NCBI GenBank assembly: GCA_947499125.1
Contig: CANMMP010000006.1
Coordinates: 50,668-114,667 of the forward strand
Direction of reading: 5' to 3'
DNA length: 64,000 nucleotides
Source: an uncultured Pontibacter sp.
GTDB lineage: Bacteria > Bacteroidota > Bacteroidia > Cytophagales > Hymenobacteraceae
Within the stretch, counting starts at the first letter, position 1. Every line of letters starts with the position of its first letter. Below are positions 54,662 through 62,405 of the stretch, one piece after another. Below the pieces are notes generated by a model, which was given only the letters and a program-made list of their open reading frames with translations, was not told the origin of the DNA and made no database searches. The position numbers and the translations under genes were made by a program.

Positions 54662-55399
54662 ATGCGGCGCTACGGCCTGATAGGTAAAAAGCTGGGGCAT
54701 TCCTTTTCGAAGCGCTACTTTACCCAAAAGTTTGAGCGCGAAGGTATAGCTGATGTTGCGTATGAACTATACGAGCTTCCAACTATAAGCGAACTGCCCA
54801 AACTGTTGCAACAGGAACCCGAGCTTGTCGGCCTGAATGTTACGGTGCCCTATAAGGAAACTGTTATACCTTACCTCGATGAATTGGATGAAGCCGCCGC
54901 ACGTATAGGAGCTGTAAACACCATCAAAATAACTCACGGAAAAACCAAAGGCTACAACACAGACTATGTAGGTTTTAAGCAGTCGTTAGCAGCATTTTGC
55001 CCGGTTGATGAAGTTGATAAGGCATTGGTGCTTGGGAGCGGTGGGGCCTCTAAAGCAGTATGCGCAGCCCTGCAAAACCTGGGTATAAACTATACAATTT
55101 TATCGCGCAGCCCAAAACCAGATCAGCTAACGTACGAGGAACTTACGCCGGAACTGCTGCAACAATACAGGCTTATAGTTAACACCACACCACTGGGAAT
55201 GCATCCGCACCCCGAAACTTTCCCTTCGCTGCCATACATGGCCCTTACACCCCAACATTACCTCTACGACCTGGTTTATAACCCGGAACAAACCCTTTTT
55301 ATGCAGAAAGGACAGGAAACCGGCGCACAAACTATAAATGGGCTGGAAATGCTTTACGGGCAGGCTGAAGCTGCCTGGGAGATATGGCAAAACGGCTAA
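54662..55399 (+). CDS. aroE: Shikimate dehydrogenase
   Basis: Reduces 3-dehydroshikimate to shikimate with NADPH in aromatic amino acid synthesis. The 245-residue protein has GLIGKKLGHSFSKRYFTQKF, the catalytic Lys of NVTVPYKE, GAVNTIK and GYNTDYVGF for substrate binding, and the NADP loop VLGSGGASKAV. Length is a little shorter than E. coli AroE, as usual in this phylum. It is tightly coupled to the DUF368 gene. Confidence 0.95.
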   Translation: MRRYGLIGKKLGHSFSKRYFTQKFEREGIADVAYELYELPTISELPKLLQQEPELVGLNVTVPYKETVIPYLDELDEAAARIGAVNTIKITHGKTKGYNTDYVGFKQSLAAFCPVDEVDKALVLGSGGASKAVCAALQNLGINYTILSRSPKPDQLTYEELTPELLQQYRLIVNTTPLGMHPHPETFPSLPYMALTPQHYLYDLVYNPEQTLFMQKGQETGAQTINGLEMLYGQAEAAWEIWQNG

Positions 55400-55505
55400 A
55401 ACGAAATGCAATTAAATTTATTGTAAATTATTTGCCGAAAGCTGTAACATAAGATGTGCAGGTGCACGTAAAAGCCAGTAATAGTGCCACCCAAACCACC
55501 GCCTT

Positions 55506-55904
55506 ATGTTAGCCCAGTTAAACACCCTGAAACAGAAGACCCACACCTTCCACGCTGAGATATTTGCTTTATACTTATCTTATCGTCATGCTGATGTGAA
55601 ATGGTATGTACGTGTGTTGCTGGCGGTGGCTATTGGCTACGCAATCAGCCCGATAGACCTGGTGCCTGACCTGGTGCCTGTATTTGGTTTCCTGGATGAT
55701 GTGGTGGCCGTTACATTAGGTATCAGCATTTCGTATAGCCTGCTCTCTAAAATGGTGGTGGACAAAGCACGCATACAGGCTTATGAAACCATGAACGGCC
55801 TGAACGATGGTACTACAACTGCTTATAAAATAATAGGATATGTATGGATGCTGGCAGCTACTGTAGTAGCCATACTTGTTTACAAATTCCTTTTCCTGGT
55901 TTAG
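55506..55904 (+). CDS. YkvA family (DUF1232) protein
   Basis: A 132-residue membrane protein. The DUF1232 core, LLAVAIGYAISPIDLVPDLVPVFGFLDDVVAV, spans ~35-70 and is the defining motif. A second hydrophobic helix is at the C-terminus (MLAATVVAILVYKFLFLV). The function of the family is unknown. It ends the plus-strand run from 49.6 kb and is followed by a hairpin. Confidence 0.9.
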   Translation: MLAQLNTLKQKTHTFHAEIFALYLSYRHADVKWYVRVLLAVAIGYAISPIDLVPDLVPVFGFLDDVVAVTLGISISYSLLSKMVVDKARIQAYETMNGLNDGTTTAYKIIGYVWMLAATVVAILVYKFLFLV

Positions 55905-55932
55905 CCTAACAGTTTGCTATAGTTATAGTTGT

Positions 55933-55963
55933 GTAAAGCATGTCTTAAAACGGCATGCTTTAC
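55933..55963 (+). terminator. Terminator-like hairpin after ykvA-type gene
   Basis: Perfect 10-bp stem GTAAAGCATG/CATGCTTTAC with an 11-base loop, followed by TTTTG. It is plausible but has a weak T tract. Confidence 0.55.
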
Positions 55964-56152
55964 TTTTGTATTATATCCTGCATAAATTATAGTATTACAA
56001 TCGCTGGTTTTTATTACATTTACGTGCGCCAACTATACTGATAACTTTATAGTTACGGTATGGCTTACACTTGTGAGAAATAATTACCTGGCCTTGCAAC
56101 CATATCCCACCATTTGGGCTCATGTGAGTAGGGGCCTTAATCAGGTCAGCAG

Positions 56153-56731
56153 TTGAAACTTTTTAGCAGTAACAAGTCAGCAGAAGAAAAGCTAATTGAC
56201 GGGTGCATTGCCGGCAAACGGGAGATGCAGCGTGAGCTTTACGACTTGTATGCTAAAAAGATGATGATGGTGTGCCTGCGTTATGCCCCAACCACTTTCG
56301 AGGCTGAAGATATTGTGCAGGAAGGCTTTGTAAAAGTGTTTGCCAACATCGGCAATTTTAAAAAAGACTGCCCACTGGAATTCTGGATACGGAAGATAAT
56401 GGTGAACACCGCCCTGAAGTATTTGCGTCAGAAGTCGTTGCTAACCGTATCGCACGAAACAGAAGAGGCTGAGAATGTGAGTGCCGGCAACTATAACCTG
56501 GATGCTTACAGCCTGGACGAATTGCTGGGAATGATACAGCGACTGGCTCCCCGGTACCGTATGGTGTTTAACCTGTATGCTATTGAAGGTTATAACCATA
56601 AAGAGATAGGGGAGATGCTCGAAATTTCGGAAGGAACCTCAAAATCGCAGTACTCCAGGGCGCGGGCTATATTACAGAATATGCTGGTAAATCAGGATAA
56701 ACCTTATCAGGAACATGTTATCAACAGATAA
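56153..56731 (+). CDS. RNA polymerase sigma factor, ECF subfamily
   Basis: A 192-residue ECF sigma factor. Region 2 (~25-90) contains YDLYAKKMMMVCLRYAPTTFEAEDIVQEGFVKVF, the core-binding and -10-recognising part. Region 4 (~125-175) holds YRMVFNLYAIEGYNHKEIGEMLEISEGTSKSQYSRAR, the helix-turn-helix. The start seems to be TTG at 56153 because no in-frame ATG exists upstream. Its 3' end overlaps the next gene by 17 bases, so the two are translationally coupled. It is expected to direct transcription under control of that partner. Confidence 0.92.
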   Translation: MKLFSSNKSAEEKLIDGCIAGKREMQRELYDLYAKKMMMVCLRYAPTTFEAEDIVQEGFVKVFANIGNFKKDCPLEFWIRKIMVNTALKYLRQKSLLTVSHETEEAENVSAGNYNLDAYSLDELLGMIQRLAPRYRMVFNLYAIEGYNHKEIGEMLEISEGTSKSQYSRARAILQNMLVNQDKPYQEHVINR

Positions 56732-58361
56732 TAACGAACACGGAGGACTGGAGCAGCGCTTGCAGCAACGCTTTCAGGATGCGGAAGCTACGCCGGGTCC
56801 TGATGTATGGTCGCGTATAGACTATGATCTGGCGATGCTGGAAAATAAACGCTATAAAAAGCGTGCTTTGTTTTACAGGCAGCTGGCAGCTGCGTGCTTT
56901 ATACTTTTTATACTTTCGGGGGCGGCGCTTTTGCTACACTTCAGGCAAGACACCAACCACGACCTGGTAGCACACGCTAACGAGGCTAACCCGCAAAATC
57001 AGGCAGCCAGCCAACCTGCAACCGAAACTATAGCCTTTAACCAAGCAGAAGACCAATCTTTAGTTGAATCAGAAGCTGGATCTGTAAAAAGCCGCGCAGC
57101 TAACTCAAGTATAATTGCTGATGCCGGATCATCAGAGAATACTTCAATTATAAATACTGACCTGACAATACAGAAGCCTGCTAACACTCCAGCCAAAACT
57201 GAAACAGGTTCAAGGTCTGTAAATAATAAGAAGGCAGATCATACACAACAGTATAGTGGGACAATAGCCGCTGTGCAGCAAAACCAGCAGGTCAACCCGG
57301 AAAGTGTGTTGGAAAACAAGGAGCAAAGTATAACTGCCGTTTACATGCCGGCCAGCCAGGCCATAGCTAACGTGCCCGACTCTTATACCAGCCCCGAAAG
57401 CTTAAATCCTTTATTACTGCGTAATGCAACACTGGGTACAATTGGCAGCACTGCTACCACACCTCAAAGTATAGCTTTAGAGAAACCTGAGAACGTACTG
57501 GCAGCAGCTACAGAGCAGGAAAAAGAAGAGGGTACTAAAGAAAACAGCCGCTGGAATGTAGGTTTAGGTTATGCCTCAACTTACTTTACACAGAATGTGA
57601 ACATACCCCGGCAGATGATCACGTCTATGGTTATCCGTAGAATTGACGGTACGCCTCCTCCGGGCCCGACCATATCCGGTGAGTCGGAAGAGAACCTGCG
57701 CGATGCTTATACTGAGTTTTATGATAATACGGAAGCAGCCCTGTCTTTTAACATTGATGCTAAAGCCGGTTTCAGAATAGGCAAGCGCTTTAAAATACTC
57801 TCAGGTTTAGGTTACAGCCAGAATACTTCGCGCACCAGAACCAGCTATGTAGTAGAGCAGTTTCTTGTAAATCCGGTTACAAACGAGCGGGTTAAACTAC
57901 AGCCAACTACTATCTTTTTGCCATCGTTGCATACTTTTACAACCGACTCCATCAGTGTAATTAAAACAGATCCGTTCTCAGTAGATTATAGTTACCAGAT
58001 GCTATCTGTGCCTTTAGGTGCGCAGGTAGAAGGTAACCTGGGCAAGCAATGGTTCTGGTATGCAAATGGTAGTATGGCGGCCAATTTCCTGATACAGTCA
58101 AGTATAAAATCTGCCAGAGCTGAGGTGGCCAGCGTAACCTATGGCCCTACCGACGATTCTCCTTTCCGTAAAGTGCAGTTCTCAGGTAACGTGGGCTTTG
58201 GTTTTGGTAAGCGCTTGTCCGATGCCTTGCAGGTATCGTTTGGCCCGGAATACCGCAGCTATTTCAAGACCATGCTCACCGACGACAAAGCAGCCGTATC
58301 GCAGGGCAAACCTTATACCATAGGGGTTAATATGGGTATAAGCTACACGCTCGGTAAATAA
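56715..58361 (+). CDS. Two-membrane protein: anti-sigma-like N-terminus, TM helix, linker and PorT-type outer-membrane barrel
   Basis: A 548-residue protein. Residues 1-55 are soluble and charged (GPDVWSRIDYDL), then one transmembrane helix at ~56-76 (AACFILFILSGAALLLHF). A low-complexity Asn/Gln/Ser/Thr-rich linker runs ~77-278, long enough to cross the periplasm. From ~279 (WNVGLGYAST) a strand-rich, Gly/aromatic region ends in MGISYTLGK, as in PorT-type barrels. The cytoplasmic end is placed like an anti-sigma factor for the overlapping ECF gene, but no anti-sigma zinc motif is seen. Bacteroidota genomes contain similar ECF partners; topology here is inferred. Confidence 0.85.
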   Translation: MLSTDNNEHGGLEQRLQQRFQDAEATPGPDVWSRIDYDLAMLENKRYKKRALFYRQLAAACFILFILSGAALLLHFRQDTNHDLVAHANEANPQNQAASQPATETIAFNQAEDQSLVESEAGSVKSRAANSSIIADAGSSENTSIINTDLTIQKPANTPAKTETGSRSVNNKKADHTQQYSGTIAAVQQNQQVNPESVLENKEQSITAVYMPASQAIANVPDSYTSPESLNPLLLRNATLGTIGSTATTPQSIALEKPENVLAAATEQEKEEGTKENSRWNVGLGYASTYFTQNVNIPRQMITSMVIRRIDGTPPPGPTISGESEENLRDAYTEFYDNTEAALSFNIDAKAGFRIGKRFKILSGLGYSQNTSRTRTSYVVEQFLVNPVTNERVKLQPTTIFLPSLHTFTTDSISVIKTDPFSVDYSYQMLSVPLGAQVEGNLGKQWFWYANGSMAANFLIQSSIKSARAEVASVTYGPTDDSPFRKVQFSGNVGFGFGKRLSDALQVSFGPEYRSYFKTMLTDDKAAVSQGKPYTIGVNMGISYTLGK

Positions 58362-58477
58362 ACTTCAAATTTTTCCTGTTGTCTTGCAACCCTTTTAGTT
58401 TTTAAGGGCTCTTCCTTGTATAAAGAGGTCGCAGCTTTTGTAGCTGTTGTTTGTAAACTGTTTTTTTCTGTAGAACA

Positions 58478-58609
58478 ATGAAGAGAATGCGCTTTTTACC
58501 TGCAGCGTTACTTGATGTTGCAGACCTTGTAAAAGTAAACTTGTCTGGTTGGTATATGCTGCTGGCTCTTTTACTTTTATCGCTTTTAACATCGGGCTGC
58601 ACTGCCTGA
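58478..58609 (+). CDS. Possible mini-lipoprotein
   Basis: A 43-residue frame, ATG at 58478, ending in LLLLSLLTSGCTA: a hydrophobic helix followed by a lipobox with Cys three residues before the stop. If translated it would give a very small lipoprotein; a shorter start at 58556 is also possible. It may equally be chance. It lies 28 bases upstream of another lipoprotein gene. Confidence 0.25.
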   Translation: MKRMRFLPAALLDVADLVKVNLSGWYMLLALLLLSLLTSGCTA

Positions 58610-58636
58610 GGTTAAAAATTCCCTCTACACTACGCT

Positions 58637-59089
58637 ATGAAAAAATATGTGCTCAGGGTTATGCTGCCGGCATGGCTCCTGTTTATAAGCTGTGTGGCCT
58701 GCAAGCCCGAAGAAATGGTAATGCCGGCTATGTCGGTGGAAGAAACAAAGCAGGCTGTGCTTGGCACCTGGAAAATAGAGCGAATTGAGTATAAGTTATG
58801 CCGTAGCGGAAACTGCAGTACAAATAACTATACCGGGAGCTCAGGCGATGTTTTTGAGTTCAGGGCAGACAGCGCTTTCCTGGAGCAGAACATAACAGGC
58901 AAGCAGGAAAGCCACAGCAACTTTAAAGCGGATTATGCTTACCCCGGAGCTTTTATTCTTATCCGGGAGTTCTGGTCGGCGACGTACGAAGTGAAGTCCT
59001 GCAGCGATACGCGGTTGGTACTGACTTGCTCTTATACCGGCAACGACCCGCTGGCAAAGTTTACCGATGTGTATTACCTGTACCGATAA
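58637..59089 (+). CDS. Hypothetical lipoprotein, lipocalin-like
   Basis: A 150-residue lipoprotein (signal MKKYVLRVMLPAWLLFISC, lipobox around SCVAC, Cys22). Strands such as VLGTWKIERIEYKL, GDVFEFRADSAFLEQ, YEVKSCSDTRLVLTCSY and a final VYYLYR suggest a small beta-barrel like lipocalin-type Bacteroidota lipoproteins, with GTWKIERIEY as the typical opening. Four further Cys residues could form disulfides. Ligand and role are unknown. Confidence 0.75.
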   Translation: MKKYVLRVMLPAWLLFISCVACKPEEMVMPAMSVEETKQAVLGTWKIERIEYKLCRSGNCSTNNYTGSSGDVFEFRADSAFLEQNITGKQESHSNFKADYAYPGAFILIREFWSATYEVKSCSDTRLVLTCSYTGNDPLAKFTDVYYLYR

Positions 59090-59242
59090 TAGTATACTTA
59101 TAGATTAGCGCCCTTAGTACAAATAAAACGTGAATTAAATTACAGATGGCGGAAGAGGGGAAGATACAATGCTAAACCTGGCTTAGAAATAACCAGGATT
59201 AGCCTCTAAAAAAGAATTATTAAAACTGACTGACTTGGAAAT

Positions 59243-59270
59243 GCCTGTTGCTTTGCGACAGGCTTTTTTT
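59243..59270 (+). terminator. Orphan terminator upstream of uvrB
   Basis: Stem GCCTGTTGC/GCGACAGGC (one wobble) with a TTT loop and eight T after it. It lies 150 bases from the preceding lipoprotein gene, so it either ends a long 3' UTR or belongs to a small non-coding transcript. Confidence 0.82.
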
Positions 59271-59375
59271 ATGGTAATAATTTATACTTAAACTTACCCG
59301 AATATGTTTGAAGAAGCTAAACTTACGTACAGTTTCAGATGTTATACTTTATCGCTAATTTCGTAAAACTGACGA

Positions 59376-61403
59376 ATGGATTTTAAGCTAACATCAGAGT
59401 TTCAGCCAACCGGCGACCAACCAAAGGCTATTACACAACTCACAGAGGGTATAAACAAGGGAGAGCCTGTTCAGGTTTTGCTGGGTGCTACGGGTACCGG
59501 TAAAACTTTTACCATGGCCAATGTTATCAAAAACACCGGTAAGCCTACACTGGTACTTTGCCATAACAAAACCCTGGCAGCCCAGCTATACGGCGAGTTC
59601 AAGCAGTTCTTCCCCGAAAATGCTGTCGAATATTTCATTTCATACTACGACTACTACCAGCCCGAGGCTTACATTGCTTCTTCGGATGTATTCATCGAGA
59701 AAGACCTTCAAATAAACGAGGAGATCGAAAAGCTGCGCCTGCATACTACTTCGGCGCTTTTATCGGGCAGGAGAGATATTGTGGTGGTGGCATCGGTGTC
59801 GTGTATCTATGGTATCGGTAACCCGGAGGAGTTTGGGAAGAACGTAGTTTACCTGGCTCCAGGGCAACGTTATAGTCGCAATAACCTGCTTTATACTTTT
59901 GTACAGATACTTTATAGTCGCACCGAGGCAGAGTTCACACGTGGAACGTTCCGGGTAAAAGGCGACACCGTGGATATTTACCCGGCTTATGCCGACTTTG
60001 CCTATCGTTTATACTTTTTCGGAGACGAACTGGAGCAGATTCACCGCATCGATCCGCAATCAGGTAAAAAATTATCTGATGAAAAGGCAGTAACGCTTTA
60101 CCCGGCCAACCTTTTCGTAACAGGCAAAGACACACTGCAGCAAGCTATTTCGGAAATTCAGTACGACATGGTGGCCCAGCACGATTACTTTTTGAAAGAA
60201 GATAGGCCGGCTGAAGCCAAGCGCATAAAAGAGCGTACCGAATTCGACCTGGAGATGATACGCGAGTTGGGCTATTGTTCCGGCATTGAGAACTACTCCC
60301 GCTATTTCGACCGTCGCGCGCCGGGTGCCCGTCCGTTCTGTTTGCTAGATTATTTCCCGGATGATTTTCTGATGGTGATTGACGAGAGTCACGTTACCGT
60401 GCCGCAAGTGCGTGCCATGTGGGGTGGCGACCGTTCGCGTAAAGTAGCATTGGTAGAGTATGGTTTCCGTTTACCAGCTGCCATGGATAACCGCCCGCTT
60501 ACTTTTAACGAGTTCGAAAGCCTGATGCACCAGGTAGTGTTTGTAAGCGCTACTCCCGGCGATTATGAGATTCAAAAATCGGAAGGTGTTATAGTAGAGC
60601 AGATCATAAGACCGACTGGCTTACTGGACCCGGAGATAGAGATACGACCAAGTACAAACCAGGTAGATGACCTGCTGGACGAGATTGATGAGCGCGTGAA
60701 AGAAGGTGCCCGTGTGCTAGTAACTACGCTTACCAAACGTATGTCGGAAGAGCTGGCCAAGTACCTGGAGCGCCTCAATATAAAAGTAAAATACCTGCAC
60801 TCCGAAGTAAAGACACTTGACCGTGTAGAGATCTTGCGTGAGCTGCGTTTGGGTATAATTGATGTATTGATCGGGGTAAACCTGCTACGTGAAGGACTTG
60901 ACTTACCGGAAGTAAGTTTAGTGGCTATACTTGATGCGGATAAGGAAGGCTTTTTACGTGACCAGCGCTCGCTTATACAAACTATGGGCCGTGCTGCCCG
61001 AAACGAGAAAGGCAAAGTAATTATGTACGCAGACCGTATGACCGGCTCGATGCAGCGTGCTATTGACGAAACCAATCGTCGTCGTGCTACCCAAATGGCC
61101 TATAACGAGAAACATGGCATTACACCACGCACTATCTTTAAAACAAGCGAAGAGATACATGAGCAGACCTCTGTAGCTGACTCTAAGAAGAAGGAAGTGA
61201 AAATGTATGCTGGTCCACAGGAAGTATCTTTAGCTGCAGAGCCTATCATACAGACCATGAATCGCGAGGAGCTCGAGAAGCTTATCAAGAAAACGGAGAA
61301 GCAAATGGAAGCCGCCGCCAAAGACCTCGACTTCTTACAAGCCGCCAAGTATAGAGACGAATTAGCTGAGCTCCGTAATCTCCTCAAAACAAAACGCGAC
61401 TGA
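59376..61403 (+). CDS. uvrB: Excinuclease ABC subunit B
   Basis: The 675-residue damage-verifying helicase of nucleotide excision repair. Domain order is normal: Walker A GATGTGKTFT (~38-47), the beta-hairpin YYDYYQPEAYI that probes DNA, DESH box (DESHVTVP), motif V/VI (GVNLLREGLDLPEVS and QTMGRAARN) and a C-terminal UVR motif (EELEKLIKKTEKQMEAAAKDLDFLQAAKYRDE) that binds UvrC. All active residues are intact. The start MDFKLTSEFQPTGDQPKAI is the family standard. It stands alone; uvrA and uvrC are not in the window. Confidence 0.97.
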   Translation: MDFKLTSEFQPTGDQPKAITQLTEGINKGEPVQVLLGATGTGKTFTMANVIKNTGKPTLVLCHNKTLAAQLYGEFKQFFPENAVEYFISYYDYYQPEAYIASSDVFIEKDLQINEEIEKLRLHTTSALLSGRRDIVVVASVSCIYGIGNPEEFGKNVVYLAPGQRYSRNNLLYTFVQILYSRTEAEFTRGTFRVKGDTVDIYPAYADFAYRLYFFGDELEQIHRIDPQSGKKLSDEKAVTLYPANLFVTGKDTLQQAISEIQYDMVAQHDYFLKEDRPAEAKRIKERTEFDLEMIRELGYCSGIENYSRYFDRRAPGARPFCLLDYFPDDFLMVIDESHVTVPQVRAMWGGDRSRKVALVEYGFRLPAAMDNRPLTFNEFESLMHQVVFVSATPGDYEIQKSEGVIVEQIIRPTGLLDPEIEIRPSTNQVDDLLDEIDERVKEGARVLVTTLTKRMSEELAKYLERLNIKVKYLHSEVKTLDRVEILRELRLGIIDVLIGVNLLREGLDLPEVSLVAILDADKEGFLRDQRSLIQTMGRAARNEKGKVIMYADRMTGSMQRAIDETNRRRATQMAYNEKHGITPRTIFKTSEEIHEQTSVADSKKKEVKMYAGPQEVSLAAEPIIQTMNREELEKLIKKTEKQMEAAAKDLDFLQAAKYRDELAELRNLLKTKRD

Positions 61404-61423
61404 TCTATAGTTAGAGAGTTAGC

Positions 61424-61452
61424 AAGTTGTAGAGACGCAATACGTTGCGCCT
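61424..61452 (+). repeat. Degenerate short repeat (GTAGAGACGCAATACGTTGC)
   Basis: Begins TGTAGAGACGCAATACGTTG and contains the partial palindrome GCAATACGTTGC; similar words occur as intergenic repeats in other Bacteroidota. Only one copy is present in this window. Confidence 0.45.
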
Positions 61453-61473
61453 TATAGCTGTGAGTTATAAATC

Positions 61474-61509
61474 AAAAAGCACCTATAGTTTGAGCTATAG
61501 GTGCTTTTT
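61474..61509. terminator. Terminator-like hairpin after uvrB
   Basis: Perfect 15-bp stem AAAAAGCACCTATAG/CTATAGGTGCTTTTT with a 6-base loop. T runs occur on both strands and CTATAG sits at the loop end. Confidence 0.85.
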
Positions 61510-61528
61510 ATATTATGGCTGGGCTCTT

Positions 61529-61560
61529 CATCCCCCTAACCCCCTTCAAAGGGGGACAAC
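61529..61560 (-). repeat. REP-like hairpin R9
   Basis: C-rich tail CATCCCCCTAACC then the near-perfect hairpin CCCTTCAAAGGG. It is inverted relative to R10. Confidence 0.75.
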
Positions 61561-61602
61561 CATAAATGCGCAGTTCAATAATACAGTTTTGCGTTAGCAG
61601 AT

Positions 61603-61635
61603 AATTCCCCTCCTCGGAGGGTTTGGGGTGGGTTT
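61603..61635 (+). repeat. REP-like hairpin R10
   Basis: Hairpin CCCTCCTCGGAGGG followed by the tail TTTGGGGTGGG, pointing away from R9. Confidence 0.7.
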
Positions 61636-61662
61636 TTACTATCCAAACAATCGGCAATTAAC

Positions 61663-62220
61663 CTACTGTGGTAACAGCACTTTATCAACCACGTGTATCA
61701 CGCCGTTTGATGTTGGGATAGAAGCCACGATGTTGGCACCATTTACAGTTACCTTATCGCCCTGCACGCCCATAGTTACGCGGCCGCCATTTACCTGGCC
61801 CAGGCTCTGGCCATCTTCAAAACTGTCGATGTTAAGTACGCCTACATAAACGTGGTACTGCAATATGTTGCGCAGGTCGCTGCGTTTCTCAGACTCTAAT
61901 AAACCTTCTACAGTTCCGGCAGGCAGTTGGTCGAAGGCAGCATTGGTTGGCGCGAATACAGTGAATGGTCCGGCATTGGTAAGTACATCTACCAGGCCTG
62001 CAGCTTTTACAGCAGCTACCAAAGTAGTGTGGTCCGGTGATGAAGCAGCAACCTGTACTACGTTTTTCTGAGACTCGTCGTCCTGCACAGCAGACTGGCC
62101 GCCTAATGCTTCAGTTTCTGTTACCTCGTTTTGTGCCTCAGTTGTTGGTTGTTCTGATGAATTGCAAGATGCCAGCATAGCGCCTATGGCTACAACAATG
62201 GCCAGTGATACCTTTTTCAT
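61663..62220 (-). CDS. Fasciclin-domain lipoprotein
   Basis: 185 residues from MKKVSLAIVVAIGAMLASC (62220); a longer in-frame start exists at 62247. The lipobox is LASC. A polar Glu/Thr/Gln linker (~25-55) leads to one FAS1 domain: LVAAVKAAGLVDVLTNAGPFTVFAPTNAAFDQL, then LQYHVYVGVLN and the H2-type GVIHVVDKVLLPQ. FAS1 domains mediate adhesion or small-molecule binding; the partner is unknown. Confidence 0.93.
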   Translation of the reverse strand: MKKVSLAIVVAIGAMLASCNSSEQPTTEAQNEVTETEALGGQSAVQDDESQKNVVQVAASSPDHTTLVAAVKAAGLVDVLTNAGPFTVFAPTNAAFDQLPAGTVEGLLESEKRSDLRNILQYHVYVGVLNIDSFEDGQSLGQVNGGRVTMGVQGDKVTVNGANIVASIPTSNGVIHVVDKVLLPQ

Positions 62221-62405
62221 ACTATTAATTTTACGTGTTAAAGACAATACAAACTTGCAATTGAAAAACTTGTAATAATATGACTTGTATTAATATTAAA
62301 AGTGACTTTTGTTACATTTTAATCTGCCAAACTGGTGGTTGCACGTCAGAATAAGTATATTTAAGAAATATCCTGTTTTAAAAGCCCACCCATCTACATA
62401 AAACA

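Noticed and set aside
60572..61075. 167-codon antisense frame within uvrB
   Set aside because: A Ser/Arg-rich shadow of the conserved helicase motifs on the other strand.
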